Positions 45,473 through 52,831 of a stretch of DNA of 64,000 bases are shown here, piece by piece (within the stretch, counting starts at the first letter, position 1; every line of letters begins with the position of its first letter). The DNA is from Streptomyces sp. H27-H1 (GTDB taxonomy: Bacteria; Actinomycetota; Actinomycetes; Streptomycetales; Streptomycetaceae). The notes under the pieces were generated by a model that saw only the letters and a program-made list of their open reading frames with translations, was not told where the DNA came from and ran no database searches. The translations under genes were made by a program, and so were the position numbers. Where the stretch lies: the NCBI RefSeq assembly GCF_026627445.1, contig NZ_JAPNLJ010000001.1, positions 1-64,000 of the forward strand, written 5' to 3'.

Positions 45473-46185
45473 ACCGTCCACCACGGCAGCTCCCGGTAGT
45501 ACGTCTGGGTGTCGGCCTTCTCGTCGGACCATTTGGGCGCGGCGACCTCCGTGGTCGCCCCACGCAGCTGGATCCGTACGATCCTGCCCTCCGCCAGGTG
45601 CGGGCCCTTGCCGATGGCCGTGTCGGCGTCCGTGCGCGGGTCCAGCCGGTCCAGCCGGTCCAGCCGGTCCAGGGCGATCCGGCGGAGGTACTGCTCGGCG
45701 AGTTCGCCGCGGTCGCCGTTGGCCTTGTTGTCCTCGTCGTGGGAGTTCGTGAAGAAGTCCCAGGCGCGGCGGAGCTCGTTCTGCTCGGTGTGGCTCGGCA
45801 GCAGGCTGTGGCGGATGGCCGCGCCGTCCTCGGCGGACAGATCGCGCCAGTTGCCCGTCACCAGCAGGCCGTCGTGCGTCCGCACTTCCGCGCGCACCTC
45901 CACGGCGATGTTCTGCTGGAGCGGGTTGGGGGCGAAGAGCTTCCAGTTCTGTTCGAGCTCGGGGTAGATCCAGTAGTCGATCATCCGCGCATGCCGCTTG
46001 CTCACCGTGTTGGACGGGGCCACGTGCAGGAAGACGAGGGCCAGGTGCGAGCAGGCGGCTACCGCCACCGCTCCGAGGGCGAGGGCCGTGACGACCCGGT
46101 ACGGGGTGGACAGGCCGGCGATTCCGGGCGCCCTGGGCGGGGGTGGAGCCCCTCCGTCGAGGCGCTCGCGCTCGTTCGAATCCAT
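45469..46185 (-). CDS. DUF5819-type membrane-anchored protein, HTTM partner
   Basis: A 238-residue protein with one N-terminal transmembrane helix (VVTALALGAVAVAACSHLALVFLH) and an extracytoplasmic domain beginning PSNTVSKRHARMIDYWIYPE and LEQNWKLFAPNP, the pattern of the DUF5819 family that regularly sits next to HTTM genes. DRL repeats (DRLDRLDRLD) near residue 190 come from a 9-bp tandem repeat. ATG 46185 with GGGGCGGG. Divergent from paaA; the shared gap holds a PaaR operator. Confidence 0.7.
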   Translation of the reverse strand: MDSNERERLDGGAPPPPRAPGIAGLSTPYRVVTALALGAVAVAACSHLALVFLHVAPSNTVSKRHARMIDYWIYPELEQNWKLFAPNPLQQNIAVEVRAEVRTHDGLLVTGNWRDLSAEDGAAIRHSLLPSHTEQNELRRAWDFFTNSHDEDNKANGDRGELAEQYLRRIALDRLDRLDRLDPRTDADTAIGKGPHLAEGRIVRIQLRGATTEVAAPKWSDEKADTQTYYRELPWWTV

Positions 46186-46269
46186 CCCGCCCCGATCATC
46201 CGGTGTCCACAGGGTTGACCACAGAGGTTGACACCCTACGGCCCGTCGTCCCACCATTGAAGAGTACGA

Positions 46270-46283
46270 ACCGAACGATCGGT
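46270..46283. promoter_or_regulatory. PaaR operator upstream of paaABCDE
   Basis: ACCGAACGATCGGT, the exact reverse complement of the operator in the paaN promoter, lies 47-60 bp before the paaA start and 85 bp upstream of the divergent DUF5819-type gene. Confidence 0.68.
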
Positions 46284-46329
46284 CGGTCGGGCGGGACGAG
46301 GCGGTAGAGACCTCTGACAGGGGGCCGTG

Positions 46330-47391
46330 ATGGTGGCAGTGACCCCGGCAGTGACCTCGGGGGCGGGGCAGGCAGCGGGGCGGGACGCTGAGATCGGCGT
46401 GAACGCCGACCTCGGTGCTCAGCTCGCGGCGGCGTTCGACGCGGCCGTGGCGGCCGACGAGCGGGTGGAGCCGCGCGACTGGATGCCGGACGAGTACCGC
46501 GCCTCCCTGGTCCGCCAGATGGCCCAGCACGCCCATTCCGAGATCATCGGCATGCAGCCCGAGGCGAACTGGATCACCCGCGCGCCCTCACTGCGCCGCA
46601 AGGCGATCCTGATGGCGAAGGTCCAGGACGAAGCAGGCCACGGCCTGTACCTGTACAGCGCCGCCGAGACCCTCGGCACCAGCCGCGACGAGCTCCTCGA
46701 CAAGCTCCACGCCGGGAAGCAGAAGTACTCCTCGATCTTCAACTACCCCACGCTGACCTGGGCCGACGTCGGCGCGATCGGCTGGCTCGTGGACGGTGCG
46801 GCGATCACCAACCAGGTCCCGATCTGCCGCTGCTCCTACGGGCCGTACGCGCGGGCCATGGTCCGGATCTGCAAGGAGGAGTCCTTCCACCAGCGCCAGG
46901 GGTACGAGCTGCTCCTCGCCCTCTCGCGGGGCACCGAGGCCCAGCACGCCATGGCGCAGGACGCCGTCGACCGCTGGTGGTGGCCCTCGCTGATGATGTT
47001 CGGCCCGCCGGACGGCGAGTCGGCGCACTCGGCGCAGTCGATGGCCTGGCGGATCAAGCGCCACTCCAACGACGACCTGCGCCAGCGCTTCGTGGACATC
47101 GCCGTCCCGCAGGCCGAGTCGCTGGGGCTGACCCTGCCCGACCCGGACCTGAAGTGGAACGAGGAGCGCGGGCACCACGACTTCGGAGCCATCGACTGGA
47201 CGGAGTTCTGGGAGGTGCTGAAGGGCAACGGCCCGTGCAACGAAGACCGGATCGGGCAGCGCCGGGCGGCGCACGAGGAAGGCGCCTGGGTACGCGACGC
47301 GGCCGCGGCGTACGCACAGAAGCAGACGGCGGCGAAGGCGTCGACAGCGGCGGCAACGGAAGCGGCAATCGGAAGCGAGGCTCGGGTATGA
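46330..47391 (+). CDS. paaA: phenylacetyl-CoA epoxidase catalytic subunit PaaA
   Basis: Di-iron oxygenase subunit that epoxidises the ring of phenylacetyl-CoA. The 353-residue protein has the carboxylate/His ligand motifs expected of the family ([28 protein letters not shown]) and the substrate-side segment [12 protein letters not shown]. It has an Ala-rich C-terminal tail. ATG 46330 has AGGGGG 5 nt upstream. First gene of a tightly overlapping paaABCDE operon. Confidence 0.95.
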   Translation: MVAVTPAVTSGAGQAAGRDAEIGVNADLGAQLAAAFDAAVAADERVEPRDWMPDEYRASLVRQMAQHAHSEIIGMQPEANWITRAPSLRRKAILMAKVQDEAGHGLYLYSAAETLGTSRDELLDKLHAGKQKYSSIFNYPTLTWADVGAIGWLVDGAAITNQVPICRCSYGPYARAMVRICKEESFHQRQGYELLLALSRGTEAQHAMAQDAVDRWWWPSLMMFGPPDGESAHSAQSMAWRIKRHSNDDLRQRFVDIAVPQAESLGLTLPDPDLKWNEERGHHDFGAIDWTEFWEVLKGNGPCNEDRIGQRRAAHEEGAWVRDAAAAYAQKQTAAKASTAAATEAAIGSEARV

Positions 47392-47672
47392 CGCAGAACT
47401 GGCCCCTGTGGGAGGTGTTCGTCCGCTCGCGGCGCGGCCTCTCGCACACGCACGCGGGCAGCCTGCACGCCCCCGACGCGGAGATGGCTCTGCGCAACGC
47501 CCGCGATCTCTACACCCGGCGCGGCGAGGGCATCTCCATCTGGGTGGTGCCCTCCACGGAGATCACCGCTTCCTCCCCGGACGAGCGGGACCCGTTCTTC
47601 GCCCCTTCGGCCGACAAGCCGTACCGGCACCCGACCTTCTACGAGATCCCCGAGGGGGTGAACCACCTGTGA
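47388..47672 (+). CDS. paaB: phenylacetyl-CoA epoxidase subunit PaaB
   Basis: Small bridging subunit (94 residues) of the epoxidase, recognised by [20 protein letters not shown] and [23 protein letters not shown] overlaps the paaA stop (ATGA) and its own stop overlaps paaC (GTGA). Confidence 0.95.
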   Translation: MTQNWPLWEVFVRSRRGLSHTHAGSLHAPDAEMALRNARDLYTRRGEGISIWVVPSTEITASSPDERDPFFAPSADKPYRHPTFYEIPEGVNHL

Positions 47673-48412
47673 CCAGCACCGAAGCGGGTACGGCCACGGT
47701 GGCGGCGGCGCTGGCCCTCGGCGACGACGCGCTGATCCTCTCGCACCGCCTCGCCGAGTGGGCGGGCCACGCGCCCGTCCTGGAGGAGGAGGTCGCCCTC
47801 GCCAACATCGCCCTCGACCTGCTCGGCCAGGCCCGCGTCCTGCTGTCGACGGCCGGAGACGAGGACGAGCTGGCCTACCTCCGCGAGGAGCGGTCCTTCC
47901 GCAACCTCCAGCTGGTCGAGCAGCCGAACGGCGACTTCGCCCACACCATCGCGCGCCAGCTCTACTTCTCTCTCTACCAGCACGAGCTCTACGGGGAACT
48001 GGCGCTTGGAGACGGTCCGTTCGGGCCGCTCGCCGCCAAGGCGGTCAAGGAGACCGCCTACCACCGCGACCACGCCGAGCAGTGGACGCTGCGGCTCGGT
48101 GACGGCACCGAGGAGAGCCGCGCCCGGATGCGGGCCGCGCTCGACGGGCTGTGGAAGTACACCGGGGAGATGTTCCGGCCCGTGGACGGACTCGAAGGCG
48201 ACGACGGAGTCGACTGGGCCGCCCTGGAGGTCCGTTGGCTCGCCGCGGTCGGCGGCGTGCTGGAGCAGGCCGGACTGGAACTGCCCCAGGGGCCGCGCCA
48301 CGGCGCCTGGGCCGCCGGAGCCGGCCGGCAGGGACTGCACACCGAGTCGTTCGGCCGTCTCCTCGCGGAGATGCAGCACCTGCACCGCAGCCACCCGGGG
48401 GCATCGTGGTGA
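47669..48412 (+). CDS. paaC: phenylacetyl-CoA epoxidase structural subunit PaaC
   Basis: Ferritin-like subunit (247 residues) that pairs with PaaA but lacks a functional di-iron site. Typical segments: LGDDALILSHRLAEWAGHAP, ALDLLGQARVLL, RQLYFSLYQHELY and KETAYHRDHAEQW. GTG start within the paaB stop. Confidence 0.94.
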   Translation: MTSTEAGTATVAAALALGDDALILSHRLAEWAGHAPVLEEEVALANIALDLLGQARVLLSTAGDEDELAYLREERSFRNLQLVEQPNGDFAHTIARQLYFSLYQHELYGELALGDGPFGPLAAKAVKETAYHRDHAEQWTLRLGDGTEESRARMRAALDGLWKYTGEMFRPVDGLEGDDGVDWAALEVRWLAAVGGVLEQAGLELPQGPRHGAWAAGAGRQGLHTESFGRLLAEMQHLHRSHPGASW

Positions 48413-48909
48413 CCGGCACCGGGCAGACCCGGCTGGAGGTGGAGCTCGCCGCGCTGGCCGGCTCCGTCCTCGACCCCGAACTGCCCGTGCTCACCCTCGC
48501 CGAGCTCGGCGTGATGCGCGGGGTGCGGATGTACGAGGACGGCCACGTGGAGGTCACCCTGACCCCCACCTACACCGGCTGCCCGGCCGTCGAGGCCATG
48601 TCCGCCGACATCGAGCGGGTCCTGACCGACCACGGCATACCGGACGTCCGGGTACGGACCGTGCTGGCCCCCGCCTGGTCCACCGACGACATCAGCGCCG
48701 AAGGCCGCCGCAAACTGGCGGAGTTCGGCATCGCCCCGCCGCGGCCGCACGCCGCCGGCGGACCGGTTCCGCTCACCCTGTCGGTCCGCTGCCCCCACTG
48801 CGGATCGACCGACACCGAGCTGCTCAGCCGGTTCTCCTCCACCGCATGCAAGGCGCTGCGCCGCTGCACCGCCTGCCGCGAACCGTTCGACCACTTCAAG
48901 GAGCTGTAG
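48409..48909 (+). CDS. paaD: epoxidase maturation protein PaaD (MIP18-like)
   Basis: Assembly factor of 166 residues thought to help insert metal or Fe-S into the epoxidase or its reductase. N-terminal DUF59/MIP18 domain (DPELPVLTLAELGVMRGVRM, LTPTYTGCPAVEAM) and a C-terminal zinc-ribbon with CPHC and CTAC. GTG 48409 overlaps the paaC stop (GTGA); GTG 48406 is an equal alternative. Confidence 0.92.
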   Translation: MTGTGQTRLEVELAALAGSVLDPELPVLTLAELGVMRGVRMYEDGHVEVTLTPTYTGCPAVEAMSADIERVLTDHGIPDVRVRTVLAPAWSTDDISAEGRRKLAEFGIAPPRPHAAGGPVPLTLSVRCPHCGSTDTELLSRFSSTACKALRRCTACREPFDHFKEL

Positions 48910-50085
48910 ATGGCCGTGTCACCGCCGTCGCCCACGCTGGGGTCCGCGAGCCCGGTGCGCCCCGCGCGCCACGGCGCGTTCCACACCTTGACGGTGACGG
49001 CGGTCGACCGGCTCACCGAGGACTCCGTGGCCCTGACCCTGGCCGTCCCGCCGGAGCTGCGCGCCGAGTACCGGCACGCCCCCGGCCAGCACCTGACCCT
49101 GCGCCGCGGAGCCGCCGGGGACTCCGGCCGGCCGGAGGTGCGGCGTACGTACTCGATCTGCTCCGCCGCCCCGGCCGCCGACGCGCCCGGCCCCGCCGCG
49201 CTGCGGGTCGGAGTGCGGCTGGTGGAGGGCGGGGAGTTCTCCTCCTTCGCCCACAAGGAGATCGCCGCCGGGGACGTCCTGGACGTGATGGTCCCGGCCG
49301 GCCGGTTCATCCTGGACCCCGCGGCGGCGCCGGCCGCCGCGCACTACGCCGCGATCGTCGGCGGCAGCGGCATCACCCCGGTGCTGTCGATCGCCGCCAC
49401 CCTGCTGGCGGCCCGCCCCGACGCCCGGTTCTGCCTGGTGCGCAGCGACCGCAGCGCGGCCTCGACGATGTTCCTGGAGGAGGTCGCCGACCTCAAGAAC
49501 CGCTATCCCGACCGGTTCCAGCTCGTCACCGTGCTCTCCCGGGAGGAGCAGGAGGCCGGACTGCCCTCGGGGCGCCTCGGCGAGGAGCGGCTGACGGAGC
49601 TGCTGCCGGCCCTGCTGCCGGTCGCGGAGGTGACGGGCTGGTTCCTGTGCGGGCCGTACGGCCTGGTGACGGGAGCGGAGCAGGCGCTGAGCGCGCTCGG
49701 CGTCGTCCGGACCCGGGTGCACGAGGAGATCTTCCACGTCGCGGACACCACGACGCCGGCCCCGTCGGACCTGTCGGGCGCGGCCCCGGCGGGCGCGGCC
49801 GCCACCACCAGCGGCCGGGTCACGGCGCGGCTCGACGGCCGCTCGGGCACCTGGCCGGTGCGCGACGGCGAATCCCTGCTCGACGCGGTGCTCCGGGCCC
49901 GCGCGGACGCCCCGTACGCCTGCAAGGGCGGGGTGTGCGGCACCTGCCGGGCGTTCGTCGTATCGGGCGAGGTGCGGATGGACCGCAATTTCGCGCTGGA
50001 GGAGCAGGAGACCGAGGCCGGGTTCGTGCTGGCCTGCCAGTCGCACCCGGTGTCGGAGGAGGTGGAGATCGACTTCGACCGCTGA
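48910..50085 (+). CDS. paaE: phenylacetyl-CoA epoxidase reductase PaaE
   Basis: Supplies electrons from NADPH to PaaA. The 391-residue protein has an FAD domain (RRTYSICSAAP), an NAD(P) domain (GGSGITPVLSIAATLL, WFLCGPYGLVTGAEQAL) and a C-terminal plant-type 2Fe-2S ferredoxin with CKGGVCGTCRA plus a distal Cys in VLACQSHP. The ATG follows the paaD TAG without a gap. Confidence 0.94.
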   Translation: MAVSPPSPTLGSASPVRPARHGAFHTLTVTAVDRLTEDSVALTLAVPPELRAEYRHAPGQHLTLRRGAAGDSGRPEVRRTYSICSAAPAADAPGPAALRVGVRLVEGGEFSSFAHKEIAAGDVLDVMVPAGRFILDPAAAPAAAHYAAIVGGSGITPVLSIAATLLAARPDARFCLVRSDRSAASTMFLEEVADLKNRYPDRFQLVTVLSREEQEAGLPSGRLGEERLTELLPALLPVAEVTGWFLCGPYGLVTGAEQALSALGVVRTRVHEEIFHVADTTTPAPSDLSGAAPAGAAATTSGRVTARLDGRSGTWPVRDGESLLDAVLRARADAPYACKGGVCGTCRAFVVSGEVRMDRNFALEEQETEAGFVLACQSHPVSEEVEIDFDR

Positions 50086-50140
50086 GCCGGGCGCCGACCC
50101 GGCCCGCGCGGTCGTCCCTGCCACCCCCCTGTCAAATTTC

Positions 50141-50154
50141 CAGAACGTGTTCTA
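50141..50154. promoter_or_regulatory. palindrome resembling a KstR operator
   Basis: CAGAACGTGTTCTA differs in one end base from the KstR consensus TNNAACNNGTTNNA (AGAACGTGTTCT is a perfect 12-bp palindrome). It lies 53 bp before the acyl-CoA dehydrogenase start, in an AT-richer patch, and ATCTTGAC follows. Confidence 0.5.
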
Positions 50155-50206
50155 TCTTGACGCACCGTCAGGCAGAGCACGATCCGGGTACGCGGGAGGA
50201 CAGGCA

Positions 50207-51349
50207 GTGGACTTCACCTTCACCGAGGAGCAGCAGGCCGCCGTCGAGGCGGCCAAGGCCGTGTTCGCGGACGTGGCCCCCGACGGCGTGCCCAGCCCCG
50301 CACTCACCCCGAGGGCCGTGGCCGACGAGTTCGACCGCGAGTTGTGGGCCAAGCTCGCCGACTCCGACCTGCTGAGCCTGGTCCTCGCCGAGGAGCACGG
50401 CGGCTCCGGACTCGACGTCATCGCCCTGTGCCTGGTCCTGCGCGAATCGGCGAGGGTACTGGCCCGGGTCCCGCTGCTGGAGCACTGCGCCACCGCCATG
50501 ACCGTCCAGGCCCACGGCGGCCCCGAACTGGCCGCCGCCCTGCTGGACGGAGCCGGGCACGGCAGCGTCGTCCTCACCGTCGCCGCGCACGGTCGCAGCG
50601 GCCACGACCCCGCCGAACTGGCCGTCACCGCACGGCGGGACGGCGACGCCTGGGTTCTGGAGGGCCTCCAGACGGCCGTCGCATGGGCGCACAGCGCCGA
50701 CTGGACGGCCGTACCGGCCCACACCGGGGAGGGCGAGGCAGTCCTCGCGTTCGTCCCCCGGGGCGCCGAGGGCCTGTCCCTCGCGGAGCAGTACTCCACC
50801 AGCGGGGAGCGGCTCGGAGAGCTCACCCTCGACGGGGTACGGGTCCCGGCCGCGCACCTGATCGAGGAGCCCGGCGTCTGGGACCACCTGCGCCAGCTCC
50901 TGGCCACCGGGACCTGCGCGCTCGCGCTCGGTCTCGGCGAGAACGTGCTCACGATGACCAGCGAGTACACCAGCAAGCGCGAGCAGTTCGGCTTCCCGGT
51001 GGCCAGCTTCCAGGCCGTCGCCGTCCAGGCCGCCGACCGCTTCATCGACCTGCGCGCCATGGAGGTCACCCTCTGGCAGGCCGCCTGGCGGCTCGACGCC
51101 TCCACGGGCGGAGCGGGCGGACCGCTGCCGAGCGCCGGCGACGTGGCCGTGGCCAAGATCTGGGCCTCCGAGGGCGTACGGCGCGTCGTGCAGACCGCAC
51201 AGCACCTGCACGGCGGCTTCGGTGCCGACACCGACTACCCGCTGCACCGCTACCACGCCTGGGCCAAGCAGCTGGAGCTCCAGCTCGGCCCGGCCGCGGC
51301 GCACGAGGAGGCGCTGGGCGACCTACTGGCCGCCCACCCCCTCGCCTAG
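50207..51349 (+). CDS. acyl-CoA dehydrogenase
   Basis: FAD-dependent alpha,beta-dehydrogenase of 380 residues: helical N-terminal domain (LLSLVLAEEHGGSGLDVIAL), a short middle beta-domain, and C-terminal domain with YTSKREQFGFPVASFQAVAV and VVQTAQHLHGGFGADTDYPL. In the region that normally carries the catalytic Glu the sequence reads GGFGADTDYPLHRY, with no obvious Glu, as in the second subunit of the heterotetrameric steroid-type enzymes; this needs an alignment. GTG start with GGGAGGA. It follows paaE by 121 bp, with its own palindromic operator. Confidence 0.85.
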   Translation: MDFTFTEEQQAAVEAAKAVFADVAPDGVPSPALTPRAVADEFDRELWAKLADSDLLSLVLAEEHGGSGLDVIALCLVLRESARVLARVPLLEHCATAMTVQAHGGPELAAALLDGAGHGSVVLTVAAHGRSGHDPAELAVTARRDGDAWVLEGLQTAVAWAHSADWTAVPAHTGEGEAVLAFVPRGAEGLSLAEQYSTSGERLGELTLDGVRVPAAHLIEEPGVWDHLRQLLATGTCALALGLGENVLTMTSEYTSKREQFGFPVASFQAVAVQAADRFIDLRAMEVTLWQAAWRLDASTGGAGGPLPSAGDVAVAKIWASEGVRRVVQTAQHLHGGFGADTDYPLHRYHAWAKQLELQLGPAAAHEEALGDLLAAHPLA

Positions 51350-51411
51350 CCCGTCCCAGACAGCCCGTCTCAAGCAGTCCTACCCAGACAGCCCGTCCCA
51401 GACAGCCCGTC
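51350..51411 (+). repeat. imperfect tandem repeat between convergent genes
   Basis: Four degenerate copies of CAGACAGCCCGTCYCA fill the whole gap between the acyl-CoA dehydrogenase and rhodanese stops. No stem-loop terminator is present there. Confidence 0.75.
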
Positions 51412-51756
51412 TCAGACGACGAAGCCCGGGGCGCCCGCGTCGGTGACGACCGGGCGGCCCGCGGCCTCCCAGTCCTGCATGCCGCCGTCCACGTTCACGG
51501 CTTCGATGTCCTGGCCCCGCAGGTACTGGGCCACCTGGGCGGAGCGTCCACCGACCCGGCACATCACGTAGACCGGGCGGTCGTCCTCGATCTTCTCGGT
51601 CAGCTCACCGATGCGCGCCACGAACTCGCTCATCGGGATGTGCAGCGCGCCCTCGGCGTGGCCGGCCGCCCATTCGTCGTTCTCGCGAACGTCGAGGACA
51701 AAGGCCTCGGAGGGCAGTGCGGAGGCGGCCACCGAGGGAAGCGGTCCGGAGTTCAT
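51412..51756 (-). CDS. rhodanese-like sulfurtransferase
   Basis: Single-domain rhodanese of 114 residues with VLDVRENDEWAAGHAEGALH and the catalytic Cys in YVMCRVGGRSAQVAQYL. The six-residue active-site loop CRVGGR fits sulfur transfer rather than phosphatase activity. ATG 51756; no neighbour suggests the acceptor. Confidence 0.88.
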   Translation of the reverse strand: MNSGPLPSVAASALPSEAFVLDVRENDEWAAGHAEGALHIPMSEFVARIGELTEKIEDDRPVYVMCRVGGRSAQVAQYLRGQDIEAVNVDGGMQDWEAAGRPVVTDAGAPGFVV

Positions 51757-51817
51757 AGCTGTCGCCTTCTCTCGTCACGGATAGGTGAGCCAACCTATCC
51801 GACGGGTTCTTCGCGGC

Positions 51818-52723
51818 TCACGGAGTGAGCAGCGCCGCCAGTTCCGCTTCGCGCTTCGCGACATCGGAGAGCAGTTGCTCCGCGATCTCCTCCAGCAGCC
51901 GGTCCGGGTCCTCCGGCGCCATCCGCAGCATCGACCCGATCGCGCCTTCCTCCAGCTCCCGGGCGACCACCGACAGCAGTTCCTTGCGGCGCGAGAGCCA
52001 CTCCAGCCGCTCGTACAGCTCCTCGCTCTCGCTCAGCCGCACGGCGGCCGGCGCCGGGCCCTGCGCCCATTCCTGCGCGAGCTCGCGCAGCAGCTGCTCC
52101 TCGCCGCGCCCGTACGCCGCGTTGACCCGCGCGATGAAGGCGTCGCGCCGCTCGCGTTCGGCCTCGTCCTGGGCGAGGTCGGGATGCGCCTGGCGGACCA
52201 GCTCGCGGTAGAGGCGGCGTACCTCCTCCGTCGGGCGCACCCGCTCCGGGGGCCGCACCGCGCGGTCCGTGAGCATCGCGGAGGCGTCGTCGGACAGCCC
52301 GTCCGAGTCCAGCCAGTCGTGGAACAGCTCGTCCACCCCGGGCATCGGCATCACCATCGCGCGAGCCTCGCGCGCACGGCGCAGGTCCTCCGGGTCGCCC
52401 GTGCTCGCCGCCTTCGCCTCGGCGATCTGGGCGTCCAGCTCGTCGAGCCGCGAGTACATCGGTCCGAGCTTCTGGTGGTGCAGGCGGGAGAAGTTCTCCA
52501 CCTCCACCCGGAAGGTCTCCACCGCGATCTCGAACTCGATCAGCGCCTGCTCGGCCGCCCGCACGGCGCGCTCCAGGCGCGCCTCGGGCCGCTCGTCGGC
52601 AGCGGGGCCGGAACCGGGCTCGGGCTGGACCTCGGGTTGCGGCTCGGACTGGACCTCGGGCTGCGGCTCAGACGGCGGCTCGGACTGGGGCTCGGGCGAT
52701 TCGGGAACACTCTGCTCGCTCAC
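51818..52723 (-). CDS. J-domain-like (DnaJ-related) acidic protein
   Basis: A 301-residue cytoplasmic protein. N-terminal 40 residues are Glu/Pro/Gln repeats (PEPQSEPPSEPQPEVQ); a coiled-coil-like helix follows (LERAVRAAEQALIEFEIAVE ...); residues about 165-210 contain LYRELVRQAHPDLAQDEAER with the HPD tripeptide of J-domains and VNAAYGRG, i.e. a DnaJ-like fold that could stimulate a DnaK. The C-terminal helices are charged. GTG start 52723. Two parS sites lie directly upstream in its probable promoter. Confidence 0.7.
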   Translation of the reverse strand: MSEQSVPESPEPQSEPPSEPQPEVQSEPQPEVQPEPGSGPAADERPEARLERAVRAAEQALIEFEIAVETFRVEVENFSRLHHQKLGPMYSRLDELDAQIAEAKAASTGDPEDLRRAREARAMVMPMPGVDELFHDWLDSDGLSDDASAMLTDRAVRPPERVRPTEEVRRLYRELVRQAHPDLAQDEAERERRDAFIARVNAAYGRGEEQLLRELAQEWAQGPAPAAVRLSESEELYERLEWLSRRKELLSVVARELEEGAIGSMLRMAPEDPDRLLEEIAEQLLSDVAKREAELAALLTP

Positions 52724-52752
52724 CCGGCCAGCCTAAGGCCCTCCGGGCCGGG

Positions 52753-52768
52753 TGTTTCACGTGAAACA
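52753..52768. other. parS: parS site, perfect consensus
   Basis: TGTTTCACGTGAAACA, identical to the 16-bp ParB-binding consensus. Confidence 0.95.
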
Positions 52769-52774
52769 TGCACC

Positions 52775-52790
52775 GGTTTCACGTGAAACA
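52775..52790. other. parS: parS site, second of a pair
   Basis: GGTTTCACGTGAAACA: 15 of 16 with an intact 14-bp core. Its centre is 22 bp from that of the preceding site, about two helical turns, so two ParB dimers would sit on the same face of the DNA. Confidence 0.93.
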
Positions 52791-52831
52791 TCACGCCCGC
52801 GGGCGCGAACCCCGACCGTCCGGACCGCGGC

